Origin: Albula goreensis
Taxonomy: Eukaryota; Chordata; Actinopteri; Albuliformes; Albulidae
Direction: 5' to 3'
NCBI GenBank assembly: GCA_022829145.1
Contig: CM040745.1
Coordinates: 25,388,906 to 25,452,905 of the forward strand
DNA length: 64,000 nt
Under the pieces are notes generated by a model, which did not search any database, was not told where the DNA came from, and saw only the letters and a program-made list of their open reading frames with translations. Every line of letters starts with the position of its first letter. Position 1 is the first letter of the stretch. The translations under genes were made by a program, and so were the position numbers. This document shows positions 39,601 to 51,600 of the stretch, piece after piece.

Positions 39601-42600
39601 AGTGCAGGGCGGGGAAGAAAAGAGAGAGAAGGATCAGAGGACAAGAGACACCAGAGAAGAAAGACAAGCTGTGCCCAAATGTAACACAAAACCACCAGTA
39701 AATAGAACAGTGTGAGAGAAGGGATTAGAATTACATGCACTTAAAATCTCACCACCATAGTATAGAGACTTGTTACAGAGCTTATTAAGAGACATATCCT
39801 CTAAAGTAGTAATTGCAAAAGAGAAATATTTTAAAGAAGTGACAAGGATGCGGGTGCAATTATGCAGGTATGTGAGGCAAATACTTTCATAGCAGATTTC
39901 AATTTCATAGTCAGTGCTGTATGACTATATTTTAAAAGAAGATGGATATGCCTCCAGCCCACCCCACCCCCCTGTCCCACCCAGACTCAGGACAAACCTG
40001 AACCCCTGGATCTTCTTGTACCAGGGCCTGCGCTGGGAGCCCAACTTAATCTTCTGCACGTGCAATTCTTCCTCTGGGGTCCAGAATTTGGGCAGGAACT
40101 TATCGTATGGCACATTGACTGCGGGCTGAAGGCTCAGGCCCACCTTGCGCGAATACAGGTCATCCTGAACAGGGTCGGCATATCCCACCTCGCTGTCATC
40201 CTCATCCGAGTCCTCGTATGACTCCCTCAGCCGAAGGTTCTGCTCTGCCACCCGCCTCCCGCCAGCCTCCAGAGGGGGCGGTGACGCACCACTGCTCGAG
40301 ACACAGCCGCACCTGTGTGAGCCGCAGGGCAATCCCAACGGTGCGAGCGTGCACACACACTACCCCAAATGCAGCTCACTGACCACAACACATGCCTTCT
40401 ACACACAACCAAAAGGGGGAGCACACACAGTTAGTAAAAGGCATAAGAAAATCATAAAAAAACAACCAAACACTTAAGGCTCCAAGGGCATAAAAGTTTC
40501 TCAGTATGAAATCAAACATTTCTCATTGGTAAAAGTAAAAGTAAAAGAAAAAAAAAATCAAACCAACCAACCACACGAGTTACGGATAACACAGGAGTTA
40601 ACTCGGATTGACTGAGGGCTCTCTGTTTTAGTCAGGCAAACACAAGCGCGCTTCTCTTGCAGGTGTCTGACCTGAGGTAGGCCAGGGTCTGCCGCGGAGC
40701 GTTAGAGACAGCCAGTGGCCAGGGAGCTCTCTGGTACGATCCCGCCTCCAGCGGGCTCATGGGCACGGCGTAGTTGGGCGGGGTCACAGGGGACGGGCTG
40801 TGGAACCTGCGGCTGGCAAGGTCGTCCAGCACCAGGTCTGGATCCGGCTGGTCGGCATCAGAGTCGCTCTCGCTCTCGTACTCGTACGCTGGCCACTGCA
40901 TTCGGGCCACCTGGGGGTGCCTTTGAAGGCGGTGCCCATTCTGAGGGGAGGGGTCTGTACCAGTCCCACCTCCACTGATGCCAGCAATCAACACCAGTCA
41001 CAACCGCACAAGAACCAACAAACAGCCTGAGGTGAGGCCACCTGCTTTCAAGCATTTTCATGTACCAGCCGCAAGCATACAAAATATAACTGCAAGGACA
41101 TCACAAACAGGAAGCTTTTGCCCAAAAATATGGGGTGGAGAAGTCTCCATCCAGAGGCCATACAAGCGGTTTTCTTCCAAGGGAAGAAAACTGGATAAAA
41201 GCTGTCAAAAATCAAATTTTGTAGTAAAACGGCGTTTAGTTTTCATGACAGGCTGACATCCAATTGACTGGATGGCGATTCAGCATGTAAATAGCAAAGT
41301 ATACCCTGAAATAAAGCAAGCAGTGGTTTGGGTTAGTTCAGACTTTTATTTGGAGTGTTAAACCCAGACAGATAGACATTACCTGGTGAAGGTGCCATCC
41401 TCTTCTGTGTACATGGGGCTGGCCCAGCTCCTCCTGTTATCCTCGTGGCGTTCGGCCCGTTTCTTCCGCAGGGGTGCAGGAACGTACCCTGTTTGCTTGT
41501 CCTTTGTGGGAAGGAACTGGTTGAACTGCGTGGAGACCCTGGGCTCGACGACTAGCGAGCGGCGGTAGTGGAGGGAGTCCTTGCTCTCCGTCATCTTGAA
41601 GCCTAGCTCTGCCTCTGCGTCACTGCCACAGCCTGGAAGGGAGGAGAAACACAGACGGTGAGGATGGGGTGGAGAGGCCCTAGGTGCTCCCGCCCCAAAG
41701 CTCTAGGACCACTGTGGAACTCCGACAGCACAAACAATGATGACACCTTGAAGGAACCAAGGGCACTCGTTTGTGGGTTGGTGTGGAATGCTCTGGAATT
41801 TCACACAGAGATACGAATCGTAGAGAGCCCCACTAATCATGGGACATTTTGTTCCCATGTCTTTTGGTTAGCGTCAGAATCGATGTTGAATGCTACGCTG
41901 GGGAAAACAGGTTTCATCACCAGTGTCTATAATTTCTCCAGTGCAGAGAGGGAACACAAAAAAGTGGTTATTTGGGGAGCAAGGATATGAAAAAAATACT
42001 TTCCAAATTAAAAACTGTGAAAGAGACACCACAAAATTTCCAGAACAAAGTAATTAATCTTTTCAAATCATGAGAACAGCTTTCTAAAATTCATTTGTTA
42101 TTACATTTATGACACGGCACAGTTTAGTCAGGCTGATTTCAACATTAATGTGGTAAAAACTGTGGGCAGAGGATGAATAGTTGGATGTAATGGCCTCCCA
42201 CAGCACTGGTATTGAGAAAAACAAATCTCTACACTGCAGACTAGCACCAATTTATAAGATGGCAGGACAAGCTTTATACCTATGCTGAACCAATAATTTC
42301 ACAGGGCTTTTCTTATTTAACTAAAAGTAACAAAAACACAAGGAGTCAAGAAATGTATTTTATATTAATGTAAATAAAGTCGATGGGATTGTGCCATGAA
42401 AGGCATTCTAAAATCAACACCTTAATATGTGAGCTTTACAAGGAACAACAGATTTTGATACAGGTCCGTTGGCCCATCAACCACAGAAGAACACAATTAC
42501 TTAATGTGTCTAGGAGAACACTGTAAAAATCATGGAGAAACTGCATCAGGAAAGATGAACATGGTCAAAAATGTAAGCTCATCAGTGGATATACACTTAA

Positions 42601-45600
42601 CACAAAGTTGCTTAAAAATCACAAAACAACGGCCTCAGAGTGATCATAGAAATTAATCTAAACCTCCATGACCCAACCTCACCAAAAATTATGTATTTCG
42701 AGCTGCATAAAACTGGTATCAATAATGGCCCCCCACACACTTCTATACAGATTCAATAGTGGTGTCATGAACAGAAATTGTAACTACTACACTTTCCACG
42801 GCCACCCCAAACACCATTATGGGAAGTTTAGGAACAAGGAGAGTAAATATTTTTGCTTCCTTCATCTTTCAGAGAATTGGAGAACTTCCCATGTTGAAGT
42901 ACAGCTGAATATCCAACTCGAAATGGTTAAAACTGTCTGTAACAGCACCTTACTAGTTAAATATTCATACGCTCTTTGGTGTTGCCATTATTTTGTCTGG
43001 CCCCTATAAGCACATGTTGATTACTTGCATTAAAGCAACCAACCACTAGAGGGCACCATGCAAATATTTTTATCTGAAAATGCCTTCTTACGTTAGTAAT
43101 TTAAAAACAGTACATTCTGAATGTTCATTGAAAGCTCAGTCTTGTTACTGAGGTGGTGGTGGGTATGAAAGCATCAAAACCAAAACTATCACATACTCAA
43201 ACATTACAGACTCAATAATACTCAGTGCAGTAATACTAAAAGTAGTGTAGTAATATTCATGTGCAGTATTACTTTCCAAGATACTCCCCGATGTTTAGGG
43301 CTGGGTTCATACTCACTGTACACAGAGTTTCATTCTGTAATTAACCTATGAGGTCATAAACCATAAAATGTTTGCATGCCTGAAGAAATGAAACTGCCCA
43401 TCCCATGAGTACAAAAAAAAAAGAATTGCATTTCCAATTTGCAACCAGCCAATGAATTCAAACAGGAAGATTATGCTCTTGATTGAAAATATTGATATTT
43501 TTTCTTTACATTAGTCACAGTCATTCAGATCTATAGAATCTAAATATGTCTGATTTTTACTGTATAATTGAAATATGTATCAACACCAAAGCTAATCAGA
43601 ATAATGCTGTATATCAATTATGTTGAAACAGCAAGATCATTTTAAACATCAATACAAACCATGGTTTTCAGATATTACTGCCTTTTGCAGAGTAAATGAA
43701 CAGATTACAAAGCTCCATTATCTCTACAATTTCCAAAGACAGAAGAAAGGAGTTGGCAGTTTGTCTCTGCTGTACGCATGACTTCCTCCATGACTGGTAT
43801 TCCAAACACATAACCACTGTCAACTGCCATAGTGTATCTGTGACTTTAACAGATGTATTTGTTCAAAGGGCTGCGAAGCCTCTTGTTAGGCAGGTAGACA
43901 GGCTGGACCTGAAATGAACCCACTGCTAAGAATTCTTTTCCATAATAGCAAGCCATTATTGCCTCTCTGCCTTTATTCTGACAGGACTCACACCTACAGT
44001 GGCTCCAGAAACCACAGCCCAGGGGTGGGCCACCTCAGCAAAGGACAGCTTTAGTCACCCTGCATTCCAAACCCTAATTACAAATGCACAATGCTTAGCT
44101 GAAGCTGGCCTAATGAGTCCACACATCCATGAGTCAAAGCACTTATGATAATCTTCTAGTTTTTAAACAAGGATGCCGTTTTAAAGAACAGGTCATCAGT
44201 GTCATCAGAAGCATCTGTGTGCATGGTGTTTCCAGCCTGAGTAAGGATGTGAAAAGCCTCTCTGCTATTGCGGCATGGGTCAACAGGGCCCCTACCTTCG
44301 CTGCTGCCTTTCAGTGTAGCGTCTGATGAGATGCTTAACGTCCTGGACTCCACAGAGTCTAGGCTGTCTAGGGAGTCCTCTCTCCTGTGGCTGGAATGAA
44401 GTGAAAATAGCTCCTCTTTCTCTGTGTACCAGCTGTCGCCGAAGCCGCTGTCCCTCACGTTGGCCTTAGAGCCAGAAGAATCTTCGAGTGCCTGAGGGAG
44501 AGGTGGGGCAGGTCAGCACTGGAGGATACCCAAAGGGTTACCTCTCTAGGGGGCTTGTTAAGGCCACAGTACCATTGATGATGAACAAATTATCTGACTG
44601 CTCATTGAAAGAGATTTCGCAGTCTTCTTGTGGTGGACCACTCCTGATTTCAAGGACATAGGTGGTTTGTCTGCAACATAATCTTGGTGGTTTCTAGGAG
44701 TTGATCTGCGCATATGTTTTTAGAATATCAGATATACAGCAAATTAACGTAAGGCAAGCTTATTTTGAAACAGTATATTCAATCTGTATTGGACATATAC
44801 AAACAAAGATGGTATGATAATCAATGAGATATATAATACTACAATCAGGATTTCACAGATGTGAAAATTCCAGGAAACCTTAACTTAAACATATAATACT
44901 AGTAATATAATCAAATATATATTACTGACAAAGGAATACACGATTATAAATGTGTTTTTCAGAGAATGTCTGGCAAATCATCATTTGGGTGCAAAAGCCC
45001 CCACTGTAAAATACAAAATAATGTACAAAATAATAGCCATGGAGACCAGGTGAAGGATGTCTACATTCAGGAATTCAGCTTCAAAGACATGCAGGTGGGA
45101 ACAAGGGAATCAAATATCACAACATACGTCAAGTGTGCAGCAAAGGCTGAACAATCGGAGTCCAATGAGTCAGCCATGGTGCATTAGAACTTGAGTTTAA
45201 CTAATTGAATTGAGATGCCTGAGCGAATGAATTACTTGGGACTTAACATGCAAGTTTTACAGTCTAGTCTCTGTTGAGCCAACAGGAAAAACATCTGCCT
45301 GTTTCCTTAAGCACATACTTCAAATGCTATAAATGTTAGAGACATAATGGGCATGCATAGCAGGAGAAATAATTTAGTACATTTCAGGGGTGATTTCATG
45401 CTGTCTCTGGTGCACTGACATCTGATGTTACCGTTTATCAGTGCAACACCAACATAAGTCAAGGGCTACATGTATGGCTTCTTCGGAATGCATCTTACCT
45501 TAGAAAGTGCTAGGCCAAGTAAACCCTCAAATGCCTTGAGGTTTAGGTAAGGTCCATTATAGATTGGGTCAACCTGTGCTTTTCTGCCCAGCCAATAGAT

Positions 45601-48600
45601 GGTTATTAAAACCTGAAAAACATGAAACACACAACTGAACAAGGGCAATTCTATTTTATATGTCTACAGTGTATGCTGCTTTTTTGAATCATGAAGGAGA
45701 CTGGTAGAAGGTCCTTGCTAATGCTTAATAGGTGCTGACTGAGCTCTCCAGATGTTTTCTGCAATAAGTCAAGTCTATTTTTTAAAGAACAGATTCCAGG
45801 AGTAAATTTCAAAATTTCATTCCCCCAATGATTTTTTTCTATCAGTGTTAGCCTGAATCTACAGTGTTATAATTGCTGTAACTCTGAATCTCTCCAAGTG
45901 TTTTGAATGACCGCTGAGAAATACCTACATATCCAGCAGAGAGGAAGGTATTTATGAGACTGTGTGTTAACATTCAGGGCTGTTTATATTTAGCTGGTTT
46001 TATTCTGGACAGCTCTGTGATGAATGTGTGGAGGAGGGAGGCTGAGTAACTGGGGGGCACAGCTATCTGTTTTTCTATTGGCCCATGGTGCAGACAGGCC
46101 TTTGTATCCACTTTCATCCAGAACCCTCTATCCTGTTAGAGTCCAGTATGCTGACCAGGTATAATACTGACAAAATGCCCAGTACACCATACCCATACAC
46201 ACAAACACACTACCAAACAAGGAAGCAAGCAAGCAAGCAAACAGTACTCAAAGCAGCAAATATCAATCTCACGTTGGCATAGGAAAAGAGTGAGAAGTCA
46301 TTGAAGGGAGAGTTGCAAGTGTCAATGACTTGTGGTGGTGTTCCTTGAACTAGCAGAAATTGCTCCTCCATATTCTGAATTTCTCCATTCCATCTATCAC
46401 TTAATGGAATGCTTCTGAATTTGTAATATTATAGCTTCACATTGCATCTACTAGTCCTTCAGAATTAGAATAAATGGCACAGTGCAATAATGAAGTCAGT
46501 CTGAAAACTGAGAAAACCCAAACAGGCCAAGGCAGAAAGAGAGGCCAAAACTTACACAAAATTAAACAAACACACAGCACAACACACAGAGCCACGCATC
46601 CTGTGATGTATACTCACATTCTTTAGTCTCCTGTTGGTCTCTTCCTGTCTGAAAAAGGAGAAGTATATGTGGTTAATCTCTTACAGCCTGGGAAAACGTC
46701 TGCAAAAAATATGAGGCATGGCCAGAGCCCTGTGTTTCCCCACTGAAATTACTAGAAAGTGAAAGCATATTCTCTAATGTCAGACCCCCCACCACTGCCA
46801 CTCTGCTGCACAAAAGGTCACACTCTCGGTGTTGGACAGCTGTGCATACACCCAATGCACCGCCACAATTCTGCCCTATTAGGACAGAGCGGCCCAGCCG
46901 TGCTGATGCTCGCCACCACTACCAATGCAAGCTCTGAGCGTTTGGAATCCCAGCCTGGCCTTTGGTATGGTTCCAAGTCATTCATGGCTTTGGGTCCAAG
47001 CCTTTCAAAAACACTGAGGCCCAGGTCAAAGCAGTCACATGGGTCACCTGATGTTTCCACATTGTTATATTATTTTCCTCATAGTGAAGTGGGGCAATAT
47101 GCATACTTACCATTTCAAGTCAGCAATGTTTGGAAATGGATAGCATGCATATACAGTTGCCACGTAGACTCAGGACACTTTCCATTTGCAAAAATACACA
47201 CTAATAGTGTATTGGTTTAGTATTAATATTGATAAAAAACAAAATAATATTAATACTAATAGTATAAAAAATATCTTTTATATTTTCATCACTACAGGGC
47301 CGCTGTGCTGCATATTGTTGAAATCGTTTATGGCTGGTAGTAAATACCAAGGCCATAACTGCACAATTAGTCCTTGAGGGGAAAAAGCCAGAGATAGAAT
47401 TGATGAACTTGAGACCTTGCGTTGCCAAAGTCAATGTAATACCCACTGATAGGACTTGCACCCTCTGAGAACAAACATGGATCCTCTATCAAACACAACG
47501 CTGAAAGAATTTCAGGAATTCCTCTACAACATCAGCAGTACTCCATGGCTTGGGCAATGCACTGGGCTGTTGAGGGACAGTGTACAAAGTCCCCGTCAGT
47601 CTCCCCTGCTACAAACCGCCCCTGTAATGCAGATGAGAGCTACACACATGGGGTGACTGATCCTGAGAAGGTGTGAGATAATGCTATGTGTTTCTACGCA
47701 AGGCATTCCTGAAGGGAAGGGTAACAGAATCAAGTTATATGCCTCGATCCACAAGTTCTTTTGGGTCTAGTCCTTCCTGCATTCCATGAAACTGGTGAAG
47801 TGAGTACCTGCTAGGGTATGTGTGAACATTCTGTTCTGACATCTGAGTTGCAATAATATTTCATAGGAGCGCATCCATTGCATCCTTTATGGTCTTCATC
47901 ACCCGAAAAGGTTGAGATTTGCAGCAACTAAATTATCCTCTTACATGAGAACAATGAGACCTCCCCGATGTTAGGAAACCCCAGCATAAACAACGGTGGG
48001 GCTGTCTGGTGATGACATGAGACAGTTGGTCACCACAAGTCTTTAACATGTGGACTGACTGGCATTAAGAGAGCAGTTGCAGAATAATCTGAAGCTCACA
48101 GATTTACGAGTACCATAAAAAAGAGAAAAAAGCGCTTCTGCTTTCTGGAACAAAGTCTGCATTTACAGTGCTTCTGGAAAGTGAAATTTTAGGAATAATC
48201 ATACACAAGTCTTGTTACTTAACGATGGCTTATGAGGGCTGTAACTCCCCGAGGACTCATCTGAATAAAACAGCATCAAGGGGGCTATTTTAACTTTTCT
48301 CCCTAAGGCCTGTACTGTAACAGTCCTGAATCAGCTGCTAGCCACACTTTATAAACAATCAAAATGGATCCATTTTTCCAATACTTCCTGTTTGATCGTT
48401 ATGGTTTTTTTTGTCCCTTTGATCATTCAGATCAAAGGGACAAAACAATATCCACATACAAATGGACAAAATACAGTACTTGCTATCAAACATTGTACAT
48501 TTTTCCATACAGGAAGCAAGGAATCCCCTACAGTCAACACAAGAAATCAATTGGCTCCTTGTTCCTAGAAGTTGGCTGGGTCTTTGTGAAGAGACCTAAT

Positions 48601-51600
48601 GGTTTCTGTTTAGAGTTGTGCCACAATGATTACCAATGATGAGCACAAGTGGATTATCATAACTTTAAAAATATGTTATACAGGAAAACATACTCACAAA
48701 AATAAAAATTACACTCCTGTCCCAAAATGGGTCTGTGATGCAGTATTAACTGTGGAATTCTGATGCTTGTCACAGCCCGTGGTGACAGTCAACAGCATGG
48801 ACATTTACAGCAAACACATAGTGCTTAATGTGCTTTTAGTAAGTACCAACCACTTTTGTTCCATTCAGAGGGATCTGCAGCTTCTTATGATTAGTACGCG
48901 GTTTTCAGCAAAACCATTTTTCTGCCAGATGACTGCAGAAAGGTCAGACACTAAACAAAAAAGGTTCCATTTTGTATTTATCCAAAGTTATGTGCATACC
49001 AATACTACATACTGAATCCCTCTTCCCTGGTTGGGAATGTTCCAGAGTTATTAAACAGTTTCCACAATACAGTGCATTATTTTCGCTTCCCTCAAGGCTG
49101 CCTGCCATAAATGCGAGCTCAACACTCATGAGAAGAGCCCTTCACAGAAGAGCCAGTGGTTATCTTCCCACGGCAGATAAAGAGAAGTGTGACTCTGGAA
49201 CACTACAGACATTCTTCTTATTTGTCCACCCCAAATATCAATTTTTCCACAACTCTACCTTGATAGGGATGATGACGCCTTAAATGCAAAATCAGGTTAT
49301 CCGCTAATTCAATTCCCAAACCCATATTCAAATAAGCTGCGTATGCATGATATCTTTGGTGAACTGGAATACATGCTAGGACGCTGGACACAGTGGAGTT
49401 GTGCCTAGGGAAAACAATGCACTGAAAAAAGCCTGCAGTAACTTGCAGTGTGTTGACTGCGGAGTGGCAAGTACAGCCTGTTCTGGGGTGGGTCTTGTGT
49501 GACAAGTCTCACCAACGTCCATACATCTCTCTGGGTGACTTACAGGAATGTGCAATGCTGTACTTTTTATGAGAACATTCTACAACATTGTGTCACGGCT
49601 CACAAAACACCTTCTGACGTCTTCTTGCCATGTGGCCAAGACTAAATTAAAAATTGCTGATCCTCCCACCAGATGGGCTACTGGAAGAATTGTACAGTGA
49701 TTCACAGATTAGCCCTTCATCCTGTTATACAATATGAGAAGCTAACAGCCATGACCCACCTCTTCAATTTACAACCATCATGTGTTCATACCGAGAAATC
49801 CAATAATTTTCTGATCTTCATTTTTAATCAAGTTAATTTCCATAATTGTATATATCCTTTTCGGGTGTCATATTTTCTTGCCACAGTCCATACATTAAAG
49901 GTCACATTTACTACATGGCACAAAAATCAAGTGAAGCTTGAATTGAATCAAACAAACAAAAATAACCCACTGAAATGTTCCTAACAGACATAGCTGTCAT
50001 CTGTACAACATGCACTGAGGGACTGTAGCAGGTGAGGTCCTTACAATACCCTCTGGACAACAAAGCTGCCAACAAATACTTAAGGCTATCGTCACAGCCA
50101 TCTGTATCCATTACTCAGTGTGAATGTTTCTGCTGCAAGCAAGAACACCAGCTTTGGTATTAAACCTTAGCATTCCAAGACAGAAGCAGTGAGGAATGCT
50201 AGCCATTAAAAACACTGAACCAAGCAACCTGCTACCAGGTGCAGATGCACCACAGCGCAGTGTGGAAAACCACCCGGACAGCATTCCTGTGTGGTCAAGC
50301 CTTCTGGCAGTGACACACCTGAGGGTGCTACCTGTGTAAGTACATATCGACTGTGCTTCAAACTGGAAAATATATCAGCAACCCAAAACAGACTCATTCA
50401 TTGTACCAGATACAATGTGATTCTATATTTTTAGTTGTCATGAAATTGACACATGAAATGTCTCTTATGACTGTCGTTTTATAGTCGTTTATCATTCTGT
50501 GACCATGTTGTCTCCTCAGCCACACAAGGTAGTTTTGCATCTAGTCATAAAACACTTGAAGATGATGCTGCACCTGTCTGAAGAATGAAGAAAACTGTAA
50601 TACATTTGTGTTCTCAACATTATACTGCATTGATAGACCATATATACGAAAACAATTTCCAAAGGAGCTATTAGAAATTGTCAAATTAATAAAGATAAGG
50701 ATGAATAAATTAATAAATAAAAATAAATAATGGTAATATTAATGCTTTATCAGACTGAAAGAGGAAACTTTCAGCACTTTCTAGCTGTATACATGTCACT
50801 TGGCTCTTACTATGTGTATGCAGATTCTGAAATTGTCCCAAAATTCCCCAAGCAGATGAAGAACTGAAACCTTTCCAAGCCCATCTGCCTACATCCAGCC
50901 CAGCGCAACACAGTTGCAATGGTAGAGCAGGCCTGGCTGCTGCCAATTTCAAATTATTTCTTGTTTCAAAACGCTTCAATCAAAAAGGGTGTGCACCTGT
51001 GCACCCTTGACACACAAGAGGCACATCATCCATTATTTTTTTGCACCTTCCACAACGTTCAGAGCATTCCTGTGAACTGATGCCACCCATGGGCCTTGTC
51101 ACTCTTCATACAAAGCAACACTTTGAATATGAAGCAAATTAAAATGAATGGAGCCTCCACTGCCTGCACAAGGCCTTTTTAAAACACCAGGGTTGTGACA
51201 AGGCAGTATCTTTCTGACAGCCTGCCCCACCCTTATCGGACACGGCACTGACTATTCGCAGGCAAATAGGGTGAGGCTGGCAGTTTGTTTCTCCTGGCGA
51301 GCCAGACAAGGGGCACAAATGCAGTCCTTGTGTCACCATTTATGGTAAAGCTCCACTACCAGGGCAGAGTGTTCATTGGACCACAATTGCTCGTTTCACA
51401 ACCTCTTAACGTGTGACATGAGTCTTTGTGCTGACACAATGGTACCGTGAAATACACCACACATGCAAATAGGCTCTACAGTTGTTCATATTCATACCAC
51501 CAAATGAGAATAATGAATTGTATCTGGAGTGTTACAACTGAAAAATAGTTTAGATTTATGCCACAGTGGTTACCATACAGACACACTGTGACTGTACACA

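Larger units (their letters stand above)
18697..44295 (-). other. lmo7: shorter introns of lmo7 (exons 5 to 32)
   Basis: The introns between these exons are 189 bp to about 2.7 kb. Those over 300 bp without features listed separately are 19018-19891, 20001-20392, 21140-21560, 21965-22371, 22429-23136, 23394-24042, 24136-24846, 26293-27718, 27779-28113, 28786-29758, 29921-30839, 30955-31355, 32696-33163, 38936-39404, 39561-39997, 40313-40671 and 40975-41382. I see only AT-rich single-copy-looking DNA and short simple repeats in them, such as a GA-rich tract at 20068-20101 and AAGTAA repeats near 40527-40553. Confidence 0.6.
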
